Shown: positions 1-8,794, counted from the stretch's first letter. The stretch is DNA of 64,000 nucleotides from Saprospiraceae bacterium (GCA_020628645.1 JAHDES010000012.1:46194-110193); one strand, 5' to 3'. Program-made: numbers and translations. Notes: a model not told the origin generated them from the letters alone.

Positions 1-38
1 TTTAGTGAGTATCCCTATAAGTTTAATCCCTCAATAAA

Positions 39-605
39 ATGATTTTAAGAAATATAATTACCTGCATTTTTTTAATCGCAAACATTATCAGCCTGAGTGC
101 TCAGGCTTTTAATGTTTGTAATTGTAGTTCTAATTCCAACTCAGTTTCATTAGACACTACTTTAATGCCACTTTATGAGTGGCGTGACATCTGGGCAGAA
201 GAAGGTGGTGCAATTGCAAATAATTCCTCTCAATATTCATTCGGGAATGGGGCTACTGGATTTATTGGACTTCCAATAGATGATGGCTGGGAGGTGGTTG
301 CTATGTATTATCATTCAGATAATAATGGAGTAAATGATGACTTAACCATCAATCTTGTAGATATGCGAACCCAATCTGTGGCTGCGCCAATCATCTCTAC
401 TATTACTATCAATAATTCGGGAGATGGTGTAGGAAATAATGGCTATTTGTATCAAGAATTTACGGCACCTATTGGAATACCAGATGGTGCTGTATTGGGT
501 TTTCGAACTGGAACAGAAACAGGAGTTTTCTCGGATGTCAGGGTAGGTGCTAGACTGCGTCGGAAAGTTGGAGATTTTGTATCTGAAGTAACAATATCAA
601 ATTAG
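39..605 (+). CDS. secreted beta-rich protein, function unknown
   Basis: The 188-residue product starts with a Sec signal peptide (hydrophobic residues about 6-20, cut after SLSAQA near residue 23). The mature part is rich in Gly, Asn, Ser and Thr, with alternating hydrophobic residues that suggest a beta-sandwich or fibre domain; a CNC motif follows the cleavage site. It ends 12 bases before the fibre-like gene at 618 and is co-directional with it, so the two are probably co-transcribed as the first genes seen of a phage-like cassette. There is no Shine-Dalgarno sequence. I do not recognise the family. A role as a fibre or surface accessory protein is inferred only from position and composition. 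Confidence 0.7.
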   Translation: MILRNIITCIFLIANIISLSAQAFNVCNCSSNSNSVSLDTTLMPLYEWRDIWAEEGGAIANNSSQYSFGNGATGFIGLPIDDGWEVVAMYYHSDNNGVNDDLTINLVDMRTQSVAAPIISTITINNSGDGVGNNGYLYQEFTAPIGIPDGAVLGFRTGTETGVFSDVRVGARLRRKVGDFVSEVTISN

Positions 606-617
606 AAATAAATCATC

Positions 618-3050
618 ATGAAAAAAATTTTCCCTCTACTACTGATTACCTTGTTCGCATTCGATTTGTATGCGCAACGTCCAAACGGAAATTACCCAAT
701 CATTGGGCGAAATTCTAAGGACTTCTTTGACCTTCTTCGAGAAGCGATAGCAAAAGAAGATGGAAAACGAGAAAGTGTTTTGAAACTTCGTCCAGTCGAT
801 ACTGATGATCGCCGTTTTTACGACCTTGATCAAGGGAAAAGAGTTCGAGACTTCCGTCATTCCGCTACGCTAAAATCCTTGTATGATTACGATCCACTTG
901 ATTCCAACTCACTAGTAATTAATGTTGATAGGCAATTGCTTGTCGAAGGCTTAGGATTAGAGGATATATTGAGCTGTAAGGATTGCGATGAAGCAAATGA
1001 GTTGATTGAAAATTTCTATGTGAACCCCGATTTAGGTATGTTATGCGTGGTTGAAAATGGCACTCCATTTTGTGTTGACTTGAAAGATGTAAATCTAACG
1101 TCAACGTTCACTCAAACAAATACAACTGGTAATTTGATAGGAACCCACGAAAGTGGGGATGGAACGGTAACTCCTGTATACGAAACAGTTGTTGCTTTGC
1201 CATCAGATGATGGAAATGGGAATTGGACGTTCACGAATGAAGCAGGGGGAACGGTTATTATACCTGTTAAAAGTGTTGATTATACTGTTAATGGTTCAGA
1301 GTTAACAAATGGCGATTCGTTGTTTTGTATTGAGCGTGATGGGGTGATTGATGTGAATAGTTGTTGGACAGTTCCTCAATCAGGTTCAGACCTCAACGGT
1401 ATCTATTCGGCTGCTAATGAGGACACAAATAAACAAGTTACTGATATTAACATGAATAACAGTAACTTAAAATGGGATGGTTTAGGTGAACTGACTATTC
1501 ATAACGACGGTCGATTGGTTCAGAATTTCAATCTTGAAAGTTTTGCTTTGACAAATGTACTTAATGATGATTTGCCACAGCGTTCTATTATGATAGGTCA
1601 AAATTCAGGACTGAACGCAACTCGTAATGGCACAAATCTGAATCTTGTAGACGGCGTCTTTATAGGCTACAATGCTGACCCTTTTCGGACTAGGAGAACT
1701 TCTTATTTAGGTTATCAATCAGGTTATCAATCAGACAGCATACAGTTTTCAGTCGTTGGTGGTGGGTCACTAAATGGTCGATTTATGTATGATGTTAATA
1801 ACTCTATGGTTTGGGGTGGTGTACAAAACGGAGATAGTGGGAAAGAAATATTGTCGAGTGTATTGGGGGGTGGTTCGCAAAATGGCTTTCAATCCGAAAA
1901 TATATCTACATCAAACATTTTTGGTGGTTCGCTTAACGGAGGACAGATTAAAAATGTAACAGGCTCGGATGTTTCGGGCGGAACTCAAAACGGTCAACTA
2001 GCGGAAGATATATTTAATAGTTTGGTTAGTGGAGGTTCTCAAAATGGTCGAGAAGCAAAAAGAATATCTACGTCTGCTCTTTACGGCGGCTCTTTGAACG
2101 GTGAAATGGCAGAAGATGTCAGTAATTCGGTGTTAGGGGGCGGAACGCAAAACGGGCGTATGTCAAAAAACATAACAAATACAGTCCTTTGGGGTGCAGT
2201 CAACAATGGAGGCAAAATAGAGGACGTGAATAATTCATTAGTTCTTGGAGCTTCGGCGGCAGGATTAGAGGCAAAAGAAATCGAAACATCTGTACTCCAT
2301 GGTGGCATTTCTGTTGGACGAGAATCTTTCAAAATAGAAAATACTTATCTAGCAGGTGCAAACTATTCGGGTTATCAAGCTGATAGTCTTACTAATAGTG
2401 TTGTGATAGGAGGGGTTCGAGCAGGGTATCAATCGAAAGGCGACAATAATACAGTTCTTGGCGGTGTTGACACTTATAAAGGTAGATGGGGTAATGAAAA
2501 CACAGTAGTAGGCTCACAAGCAATGAACACATTTTTCCCAACATTGGGAAACGGATTTGTAGTTAATGTTGCTACTGACCACCAAGGAGGACAAGTTTGG
2601 TCGTCCCCTGCAATCGCTGCGGTTATTGCTCAATACGGATTAGTAGAATGTCAAAATTTTCCTGTTAGAATTGAAGCTTGGGATAACTCATTAGGGGTAG
2701 GATTCCAACAGCGTAGCTACTTGGGTTTTGTGGTGACGGGAACAGACGAAATAACCAGGATAGAAGACCCTGTAACAAACTGGATGGGAACAGCTACGAC
2801 TATAACACTTAGTCCACCTAATTACCGACACAACACGGGGGCTTTTGGTTTCAATGCCGAACCCCGTAGAAGCAATCATTATGCATATGGTGATGATAGG
2901 GTTGAGTTACATCAGTTTACAGCTGGGGATGTACAGGTAGAAGAGCTGGGAAGTGGTCTTGTTTTGCGCAGCCCTGATGGAAATTGTTGGCGTACTACAG
3001 TTGACAACGCAGGGAATCTTTCTACTGTTCTTATACCTTGTGAAAACTAA
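618..3050 (+). CDS. secreted fibre-like protein with 18-residue beta-solenoid repeats
   Basis: The product has 810 residues. A signal peptide (residues 1-20, ending LYAQ) is followed by a mixed N-terminal region to about residue 350. Thirteen tandem 18-residue units then run from about residue 378 to 611, with the core pattern S-x-V-x-G-G-x-x-N-G. A related 17-residue unit containing GYQSGYQ precedes them, and NTVVGSQAM-type sequence follows. Eighteen residues per coil is the period of a left-handed parallel beta-helix, and the N-T-V-x-G wording recalls YadA-head-like repeats found in phage tail fibres and trimeric adhesins. The C-terminal ~180 residues look globular. The neighbours (holin-sized proteins, nuclease, amidase) favour a receptor-binding or fibre role. 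A Sec signal on a tail fibre would be unusual, so a cell-surface adhesin is the main alternative. Confidence 0.75.
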   Translation: MKKIFPLLLITLFAFDLYAQRPNGNYPIIGRNSKDFFDLLREAIAKEDGKRESVLKLRPVDTDDRRFYDLDQGKRVRDFRHSATLKSLYDYDPLDSNSLVINVDRQLLVEGLGLEDILSCKDCDEANELIENFYVNPDLGMLCVVENGTPFCVDLKDVNLTSTFTQTNTTGNLIGTHESGDGTVTPVYETVVALPSDDGNGNWTFTNEAGGTVIIPVKSVDYTVNGSELTNGDSLFCIERDGVIDVNSCWTVPQSGSDLNGIYSAANEDTNKQVTDINMNNSNLKWDGLGELTIHNDGRLVQNFNLESFALTNVLNDDLPQRSIMIGQNSGLNATRNGTNLNLVDGVFIGYNADPFRTRRTSYLGYQSGYQSDSIQFSVVGGGSLNGRFMYDVNNSMVWGGVQNGDSGKEILSSVLGGGSQNGFQSENISTSNIFGGSLNGGQIKNVTGSDVSGGTQNGQLAEDIFNSLVSGGSQNGREAKRISTSALYGGSLNGEMAEDVSNSVLGGGTQNGRMSKNITNTVLWGAVNNGGKIEDVNNSLVLGASAAGLEAKEIETSVLHGGISVGRESFKIENTYLAGANYSGYQADSLTNSVVIGGVRAGYQSKGDNNTVLGGVDTYKGRWGNENTVVGSQAMNTFFPTLGNGFVVNVATDHQGGQVWSSPAIAAVIAQYGLVECQNFPVRIEAWDNSLGVGFQQRSYLGFVVTGTDEITRIEDPVTNWMGTATTITLSPPNYRHNTGAFGFNAEPRRSNHYAYGDDRVELHQFTAGDVQVEELGSGLVLRSPDGNCWRTTVDNAGNLSTVLIPCEN
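1698..2450 (+). repeat. tandem 54-bp coding repeats (13 exact-length units plus one 51-bp unit)
   Basis: Thirteen contiguous units of exactly 54 bp, all in frame, run from 1749 to 2450 and encode S-x-V-x-G-G-(S/T)-(L/Q)-N-G-type units. A 51-bp related unit precedes them from 1698. The first eight units are the most regular. Later ones lose the N-G pair (for example GASAAG and GANYSG) but keep the length. DNA identity is much lower than protein similarity, so the units are old or have been kept apart by selection rather than freshly duplicated. Confidence 0.85.
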
Positions 3051-3087
3051 TCCGTAACAGCATCAGTAATAACTTCATTATATTTTA

Positions 3088-3435
3088 ATGAATCACACAA
3101 AAGAAAAGGAATTCTGGGGAGCCATTGCCATGTTTGTGGTATTGATGATAGTAACTGCATCCTTATTTGTTTTTGAAATACCAGCAAAAAACGAAGGAAG
3201 TGTCAAGCTTATTATCGGCGTTTTAGTAGGTGGATTCTCACCAATCATCTATCGAATTTTAGGAACTGATCCTGCCGAAACCGAAAAGAAAAATGCCCAA
3301 ATTAAGTCTTTGGAAGCAGAAAATGAAGAATTAAGAACAAGAGTAAATCATTTAGAAAGTATGTTCATCGATCTACAAAATAAGGTCATCGACAAACTTT
3401 CATCACTTCAAAATATCAATCATGAATCAAGCTAA
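3088..3435 (+). CDS. small membrane protein with C-terminal coiled coil (holin-like)
   Basis: The product has 115 residues. Two predicted transmembrane helices lie at about residues 10-30 and 38-58, followed by a charged heptad-like coiled coil (about residues 65-110, with ESLEAENEEL-type content). Its 3' end overlaps the next gene by 14 bp. Size, topology and position before a second small membrane protein and an amidase fit a holin or a spanin/holin accessory, but no family motif was recognised. The role is inferred from context. Confidence 0.65.
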   Translation: MNHTKEKEFWGAIAMFVVLMIVTASLFVFEIPAKNEGSVKLIIGVLVGGFSPIIYRILGTDPAETEKKNAQIKSLEAENEELRTRVNHLESMFIDLQNKVIDKLSSLQNINHESS

Positions 3436-3712
3436 AATCGATGCTCTAGTAAACCAATTATTTGTCGCTGTTGGATTAATAATAATGGCATTTTTCCCAA
3501 AACTAGCTTTCCTAGAGCCACTTTTAGGTGATATTCAAATTGCCATCAAAGCAATAATAGGCGGGTTTATAACCTTGCGTGCTGTATGGGTACAATATAA
3601 ATCTAATCGTGATGCGATGGATTCTGAAGCTCAAATAGTTTCATTAAACATTCCTGAGCCTTCTTGGGGGCAAGGGTTCAGTAATTATTTTGGACGTAAA
3701 AAAGCAGCATAA
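3422..3712 (+). CDS. small membrane protein (holin-like)
   Basis: The product has 96 residues. A short amphipathic N-terminus is followed by two hydrophobic stretches (about residues 12-27 and 38-54) and a polar, basic C-terminus ending GRKKAA. It overlaps the preceding gene by 14 bp and shares one base with the next (TAATG at 3710-3714), a classic translational coupling arrangement. The paired small membrane proteins directly upstream of lytic enzymes suggest a holin/antiholin-type pair. No sequence family was recognised, so this is an inference from topology and neighbourhood. Confidence 0.65.
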   Translation: MNQAKIDALVNQLFVAVGLIIMAFFPKLAFLEPLLGDIQIAIKAIIGGFITLRAVWVQYKSNRDAMDSEAQIVSLNIPEPSWGQGFSNYFGRKKAA

Positions 3713-4719
3713 TGGCAACACATAAAATAAAATCTGAACGCAAGGGAAGTGTACGACTTCCTGATTTTACTGCTAAAACAATTGAAGCTTCCGCTTTGTC
3801 GCAAATGACACCGTGGTTATACAATTCCATCAATGTAGACGCTTTGCATAATGCAGGGTACACGGGTGAAGGACAAGTGATAGCAGTACTTGATACTGGA
3901 ACAATCGAACATCCTGATCTTGTAGATACCGTGATTGGTTATAAGGAGTTTGGCACTCCATCTGGTCAAAGTGCCATGAAGGATCGTAATGGTCACGGCG
4001 TATGGTGCCATGGCATTATGGCTGCTCAAAATAACACTCACGGAATCAAAGGAACTACGCATTCAAGCAAATTCCTTATTCAAAAAGTATTGTCTGATGG
4101 TGGATATGGATCATTAAGGGAGGTAGTAAAAGCTGGGGATGATGCAGCCGCCAATGGAGCAACAATCATAACCGCTTCCTTGGGAGCAATGAAATACTCC
4201 AAGCTAGTAGCTGCTGCAATAAAACGCTGGACAGATGCAGGGATCGTCTTTATTTGTGCTGCCGGAAATGAAGGAAGGAATGGACTTTCTTATCCTGGTC
4301 GCGATCCGCGAAGTATTACGATTGGAGCGATTGACCAAACGCACAAAATAGCAGGTTTTTCTTCTGTAGGTAAAGAAGTCGATGTCGTTGCACCGGGCGT
4401 TGAATTACTTTCCTGCTGGAAAGATGGTGGTTATGCAAAATTATCTGGAACCAGTATGGCTACACCAGTTGTAGCTGGAATTGTGGCGTGTATAAAGTCT
4501 ATCCCTGAAAACAAGGATTTTCAAACGCAAAAGCAAATTGAGCGATTACTTTCCAATACGGCGGATGATTATGGCACAACTGGTCATGACCATTATTACG
4601 GCCATGGTCTAATCAATCCAGAACGCGCGATGAACACAGTTTTGGGCGTGAATACTTTCACCAAAGAAAATGCTTTAGCAAGCTTATCCTATGCGGTTAA
4701 TTATGTGCAAACCACTTAA
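3712..4719 (+). CDS. S8 family subtilisin-like serine peptidase, no signal peptide
   Basis: This 335-residue subtilase has a complete catalytic set: Asp61 in AVLDTGTIEHPDL, His95 in NGHGVWCHGI, the oxyanion Asn186 in AAGNEGRNG and Ser248 in LSGTSMATPVVAGI. The first 30 residues are polar and basic, so there is no recognisable signal peptide and no obvious propeptide. That is odd beside neighbours with export signals, and suggests a cytoplasmic enzyme or one freed on lysis. The start is fixed by the TAATG overlap with the upstream membrane protein, and its 3' end overlaps the nuclease gene. The substrate is unknown. It could process a structural protein of the cassette or act as a toxin. Confidence 0.9.
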   Translation: MATHKIKSERKGSVRLPDFTAKTIEASALSQMTPWLYNSINVDALHNAGYTGEGQVIAVLDTGTIEHPDLVDTVIGYKEFGTPSGQSAMKDRNGHGVWCHGIMAAQNNTHGIKGTTHSSKFLIQKVLSDGGYGSLREVVKAGDDAAANGATIITASLGAMKYSKLVAAAIKRWTDAGIVFICAAGNEGRNGLSYPGRDPRSITIGAIDQTHKIAGFSSVGKEVDVVAPGVELLSCWKDGGYAKLSGTSMATPVVAGIVACIKSIPENKDFQTQKQIERLLSNTADDYGTTGHDHYYGHGLINPERAMNTVLGVNTFTKENALASLSYAVNYVQTT

Positions 4720-5161
4720 TCTTTTTATACTTCTCATTTTTGTTAACATTTTTGCGCTTCAAGCTCAGTGTAGCTTTGAAGCGCAATTTATTAATAATTA
4801 TGATGGTGACACCTTCTATGCGTATGTCGAGTACCCAGCCAACAGTAAACGATATGACTTCGTCCGCAAAAAGGTAAAATGTAGATTGTATCAATGCGAT
4901 ACTTATGAGTTAAACTCCAAAAATGAAAATGAAAAACAACTAGCTATTGCTGCCAAGTATTTCACCAATGCCAAACTTTCAAAAGGGAAATTTAGAATCA
5001 CATACATCGGAAAAGACTTTTTTGGAAGATGGTTAGTTATGGTCCATTTGGAAGATGGCACAAGCCTCAAAGATTTGTTAGAAAAGAAAGGCTATCTCAC
5101 CAACCGATTTTTAAATTATAACCATAAGAAAAAAATCAAACCTCATGTATCCGATTACTGA
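4691..5161 (+). CDS. secreted thermonuclease-like (SNase) nuclease
   Basis: The 156-residue staphylococcal-nuclease-fold protein has the metal-binding YDGDT motif at about 37-41, Arg65 in the CRLYQCDTYE segment, Glu73, and Arg113 in KDFFGRWL. These match the catalytic Arg-Glu-Arg set of the family. A signal peptide (hydrophobic about 8-22, ending ALQAQ) indicates export. A second ATG at 4703 would give a start four residues shorter and an equally good signal peptide. The gene overlaps the subtilase by 29 bp and the amidase by 17 bp, so the three are tightly coupled. A role in degrading extracellular or released DNA is inferred. It lacks extra Tudor or binding domains. Confidence 0.85.
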   Translation: MRLIMCKPLNLFILLIFVNIFALQAQCSFEAQFINNYDGDTFYAYVEYPANSKRYDFVRKKVKCRLYQCDTYELNSKNENEKQLAIAAKYFTNAKLSKGKFRITYIGKDFFGRWLVMVHLEDGTSLKDLLEKKGYLTNRFLNYNHKKKIKPHVSDY

Positions 5162-5813
5162 AGATTTATTGACCTCGAAAAGGAATCGTCCATTCCTTCG
5201 TGATGGGAGAATTATAAAAGAATTACGTGGTATTGTGATTCATTGGACAGCCAATGATCGAATAGGAGCTGACGATAAGGCAAATCGAAATTACTTCAAT
5301 CGAACAGATCGATATTGCTCAGCCCATTATATTATAGATGACGATAGTATTACAAAGTGTATTCCAGAACATGAGCTAGCCTATCATGTTGGGTGCGTCC
5401 TTCCGAACAACAGTAAAAGTCGGAGCTGGAAAGCAACTGATCTTGGAGTAGGGTTAGGAACTTGGGAAAACGGCCGATGGTTTAACCCAAACTACACGAC
5501 TATTGGAATTGAGGTGTGTGTCAATAAAGATGGTGATTTCCGTGAAACGTATAAACGTCTTTGCTTCCTAGTGCGTGATATTTTAGATAGAAACGGATTA
5601 ACTTGGTTGGACGTGTACCGTCATGTTGATATTTGCCATAAGCCATGTCCCGCTTTTATGCTGGAGTCAAAATATTGGGAGACTTTCTTGCTGGACATTG
5701 CTTACGGGACTAGGGACACAAATATAGCTCAAGAAATGTATGATACCATGCGGGAGCAGAAGTGGGATCAAGTGGACGTGAAGCGGAAAATAGTATTGAA
5801 GGACTTGATATGA
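5145..5813 (+). CDS. N-acetylmuramoyl-L-alanine amidase (amidase_2/PGRP type)
   Basis: The 222-residue peptidoglycan amidase of the T7-lysozyme/PGRP fold would cleave the bond between muramic acid and the stem peptide. Candidate zinc ligands are His33 (GIVIHWTAN), His160 (YRHVDICHK) and Cys168 (KPCPAF); Lys166 sits in the usual K-x-C-P context, and SAHYIID is the conserved central strand. There is no signal peptide, as expected for an endolysin that relies on a holin. The last ~35 residues are charged and outside the enzyme fold. It is the last gene of the cassette and overlaps the nuclease gene by 17 bp. Peptidoglycan recycling is possible, but the neighbours favour a lysis role. Confidence 0.88.
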   Translation: MYPITEDLLTSKRNRPFLRDGRIIKELRGIVIHWTANDRIGADDKANRNYFNRTDRYCSAHYIIDDDSITKCIPEHELAYHVGCVLPNNSKSRSWKATDLGVGLGTWENGRWFNPNYTTIGIEVCVNKDGDFRETYKRLCFLVRDILDRNGLTWLDVYRHVDICHKPCPAFMLESKYWETFLLDIAYGTRDTNIAQEMYDTMREQKWDQVDVKRKIVLKDLI

Positions 5814-6369
5814 AAATTCATCCTTCAATTTAACTATAAAAGAATGATATCGTCTACAGTAAATTTTTGAATTTGAAGATATTTTTTGGTAACAAACCTC
5901 ATTGAATAAAGTGTAAAATTAGTAACAAAATCGGTAACTAGCTTGTAATTCTCTTCAAATTAGATTTATGATCAACAAAAAAAATGGCAATTTATTTGAG
6001 TTGATTATTTTATCTAAAGTGCTGTTTATTAAAGATTTATCTTCCAAAGCAGCCTTTTCTTTTTGGCGATGTTTACGCTCATTATCTTTCATGAGCAGAC
6101 GAAAGCAGTCATTCATGGAAGAAGATCCATTTGCTTGATAGGTATTTCCAGTTTGGCTTAACTGAAAATAATTGGATAATTGGCGTCTTTGGTTAGATGG
6201 AAAATGAGTTCCATCAACGATAGTTATATTTGACATAAGTATCGGATTTATGATGAAAACACATTAGTTGAGGGGAGAAAAATGTGTAGTTAATAAAACA
6301 ATATAAGTTTTTTTTCTATTTAAGTCAATAATTAGACCAAGTTTAAAACACAAAATGCTTACAAGAAAA
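5814..6369. other. boundary region between phage-like cassette and hydrolase gene, no convincing gene
   Basis: This A+T-rich stretch contains no tRNA and no terminator I can defend. A 93-codon reading frame on the minus strand (6236-5955) starts MSNITIVDGTHFPSNQ, has a basic middle (KDNERKHRQKEK) and ends in a hydrophobic tail. I cannot assign it and it may be a decayed gene. As the junction between the cassette and a housekeeping block, the region is where an attachment site would be expected, but no duplicated att-like sequence is visible inside the window. Confidence 0.4.
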
Positions 6370-7383
6370 TTACTTAGAAGGGATTTTTACTTCAAGCGGA
6401 CGAATTGTTTTGCCATCCGACCATTCACCTAATTGAGTTTGTTCGGGAGTGTTTCCAAGACAAAAATCCTTATTATGACCAGTCAGGGAATAATCCATTA
6501 AAGCATCAAATAATTTCCAATAGCCATTATAATCTAAAGGATCGAGACTACTGATACGCAAGGCTCGTTTGGCAGTAACATTTCTTATACCAGTATCAAA
6601 ATCTTCATCTAAACTATAACATTCATTATGTCCAGCCAAAATATAAGGACGACCATGATAATCGGCATATTGCATGATATAATTTCTATTAGGGGTATTG
6701 GTAGCAGTTTTATAGACTAATTCTGCAAATTCATCTCCTACAACGGGATCGTCTTTGCTGGCTATTATGAGAAGGTTTAAATCATCAGACATGCCTTCGT
6801 ATGACGCTAATCTGCCTCCTTTTAATCCACCTGTACCGGGGGCGCAGAGCTGAGCAGCGAGGGGTTTAGGAATACCAAAAGCTTCATAATTTACACACAA
6901 ATCACTAATGATAACCCCACCATAAGAATGGCCAACAAGGAAAAAATGATCTTTATGGATCGGAGCGTGCTGACTATTTTGAAGTTCAACTAAGGCATCT
7001 TTTATTCCTTGCGCCACATTTTTAGCAAACTTCTTTGGTGTAGGACTAAATAAATTGCGTTGATAACGAGGAAAAATAACGACATTTCCCTTTTTGACTA
7101 AATGCTTAATCCATTTTCCATAAATCATAGGATTGTAAGCACCATATCCATGCACAAAGACGACTACATTGAGCGTATCCGTCGTGGATTGTTCAGGTTC
7201 AAATAACCAATAACCATCTGGTTTTTCAGCAAAATCACTCATTTTAACAGCATCAAACTGATAATTACTACCTCCAAATCCTGTAGCATTTTGTTGAGGA
7301 TAAGTAATTACTGGATTGGTCGGCTGTGCACTAATTAGTTGCCAAATGAAGAATAAACTGAAAAAAGGAACGATGATTTTCAT
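6370..7383 (-). CDS. secreted alpha/beta hydrolase
   Basis: The 337-residue protein has a signal peptide (residues 1-19, ending LISAQ) and an alpha/beta-hydrolase core. The oxyanion-type HG motif lies in VVVFVHGYGAY (about 73-83) and the nucleophile elbow is GHSYGG with Ser153. The layout resembles secreted lipase/esterase or dienelactone-hydrolase-like proteins with a chlorophyllase-type fold. The likely His of the triad lies in the AGHNECY or DYHGRPY segments, which I cannot choose between. Export is to the periplasm or outside. The substrate is unknown. It is transcribed alone, with a gap of about 110 bp to the helicase gene upstream. Confidence 0.75.
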   Translation of the reverse strand: MKIIVPFFSLFFIWQLISAQPTNPVITYPQQNATGFGGSNYQFDAVKMSDFAEKPDGYWLFEPEQSTTDTLNVVVFVHGYGAYNPMIYGKWIKHLVKKGNVVIFPRYQRNLFSPTPKKFAKNVAQGIKDALVELQNSQHAPIHKDHFFLVGHSYGGVIISDLCVNYEAFGIPKPLAAQLCAPGTGGLKGGRLASYEGMSDDLNLLIIASKDDPVVGDEFAELVYKTATNTPNRNYIMQYADYHGRPYILAGHNECYSLDEDFDTGIRNVTAKRALRISSLDPLDYNGYWKLFDALMDYSLTGHNKDFCLGNTPEQTQLGEWSDGKTIRPLEVKIPSK

Positions 7384-7492
7384 GGATGTGTATTGTCTTA
7401 CCTTCTTAACGTTTTAGACCTTGAATCGTTGTCTAAAGCAGCATAAAAAATGCCAATTTTTTAATTTAAAATTATCATTCCTTAATTTTAAA

Positions 7493-8794
7493 TTAAAAAT
7501 GTTGTTCATAAAACTCAACGATCCGTTCATCCACCATTATATCACGCTGACGAATGGCTTGTTTTAAAACAATACCTTCTAAGGTACGACATCGACTCAG
7601 GGCAACATAAGTTTGTCCATGCTCAAATGATCCACTTCCTAAATCAATGATGACGCGATCAAAGGTTTTTCCTTGACTTTTATGTATGGTAATCGCCCAG
7701 GCTAAACGGAGAGGATATTGGCTAAATGTACCAATGACTTCAGAAGAGATTTCGCTGGGCGTATCTTTTTTAGTGGTGTATTTTAAAATTTCCCAATCAG
7801 CTTTCCCGACTTCAATGGTTTCTTTTGTTCCTTTTTGATTCGTGATACGAACCTTTATAAGGTCATCTTTTAAATCAATAACTTTCCCAATTGTTCCATT
7901 GACGAATTGACGTTCTGGATCATTTTTCAAGAACATGACTTGCGCCCCAACTTTGAGTTGAAGAACTTGATCGGTTGGAAATTGTTTGGGATCGAATTTT
8001 CCTTCTACTTTTGCAAAATAAGTATACTTATCACCTACCAAACAATTAAGTTCTCGACTATTGATTTTGTTGACGATGGCATTTCGAGTAGATAGAGTGA
8101 TGTAATTTTCTTCCGACTCAAATTTTGGAATATGGCGTTCATTCAAATCTTCTAAATCATCATAATCCACTCGATTGGTACGAACGGCATCTAACAAGCG
8201 AATAAAATGTCGTTCCGTTTGTCGGTAGATCGTTCTTAATTCCAACATCTCTAGTTGAAAGTCAATATCTTCAAAAACATTGGCAGAAAAGAAATAAGGA
8301 CTTTCATAATATAATTGAAAAAGCATTTTCTCATTAGGAGAAGAAACCACAGGCGGCAATTGAAATAAATCCCCAAATAAGACCAATTGTACCCCACCAA
8401 AGGGAATAGGATTATCTCTATTTAAACGTAAAAAGCGATCAATTCCATCTAACAAATCAGCTCGAACCATTGAGATTTCATCAATGACTAAGACATCCAT
8501 GTTTTTGTACAAACGACGATTTCTTCGTTTCGTAATATGATCTTGAAAATCTGGACGAGGAGGAAAGCCAAAAAAAGAATGGATGGTTTGCCCGCCCACA
8601 TTAAGCGCAGCAATTCCAGTAGGAGCGACGACTACAATTTTTTTTCGGCTACTTTGTCGAAATAAACGAAGTAGGGTAGACTTGCCCGTTCCTGCCCGTC
8701 CAGTGATGAATAAGCTTTTATCCGTTTTTTCCAATACATCTAAAGCATATTGAAAATCTCCGCTCAATTGAAGGGGTTGTTTTGGAAGTGGCAA
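7493..8794 (-). CDS. Pif1/RecD-like ATP-dependent DNA helicase
   Basis: This is a 433-residue superfamily 1B helicase. Walker A is at residues 32-40 (TGRAGTGKST) and Walker B is VLVIDEISMV at about residue 93. QLVLFGDLFQLPP is the motif III segment. A C-terminal UvrD_C_2-type motif, AITIHKSQGKTFDRV, is followed by YVALSRCRTLEG. It would unwind DNA, probably 5' to 3', in replication or repair. The length fits the compact Bacteroidota Pif1-like form without the accessory C-terminal domains of longer versions. A TATTTTTG box lies on the minus strand at 8826-8819, 25 bases from the start, consistent with its own promoter. The symbol is left empty because the exact family is not certain. Confidence 0.85.
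   Translation of the reverse strand: MPLPKQPLQLSGDFQYALDVLEKTDKSLFITGRAGTGKSTLLRLFRQSSRKKIVVVAPTGIAALNVGGQTIHSFFGFPPRPDFQDHITKRRNRRLYKNMDVLVIDEISMVRADLLDGIDRFLRLNRDNPIPFGGVQLVLFGDLFQLPPVVSSPNEKMLFQLYYESPYFFSANVFEDIDFQLEMLELRTIYRQTERHFIRLLDAVRTNRVDYDDLEDLNERHIPKFESEENYITLSTRNAIVNKINSRELNCLVGDKYTYFAKVEGKFDPKQFPTDQVLQLKVGAQVMFLKNDPERQFVNGTIGKVIDLKDDLIKVRITNQKGTKETIEVGKADWEILKYTTKKDTPSEISSEVIGTFSQYPLRLAWAITIHKSQGKTFDRVIIDLGSGSFEHGQTYVALSRCRTLEGIVLKQAIRQRDIMVDERIVEFYEQHF

Noticed and set aside
1698..2450. Regular 54-bp repeats resembling a CRISPR or minisatellite array
   Set aside because: All units are in one reading frame inside a long gene with a signal peptide, there are no spacers, and DNA identity is low while the protein pattern is kept.
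5955..6236. 93-codon minus-strand frame as a confident gene
   Set aside because: No recognisable family, biased composition and a random-looking hydrophobic end; kept only as a possible remnant.
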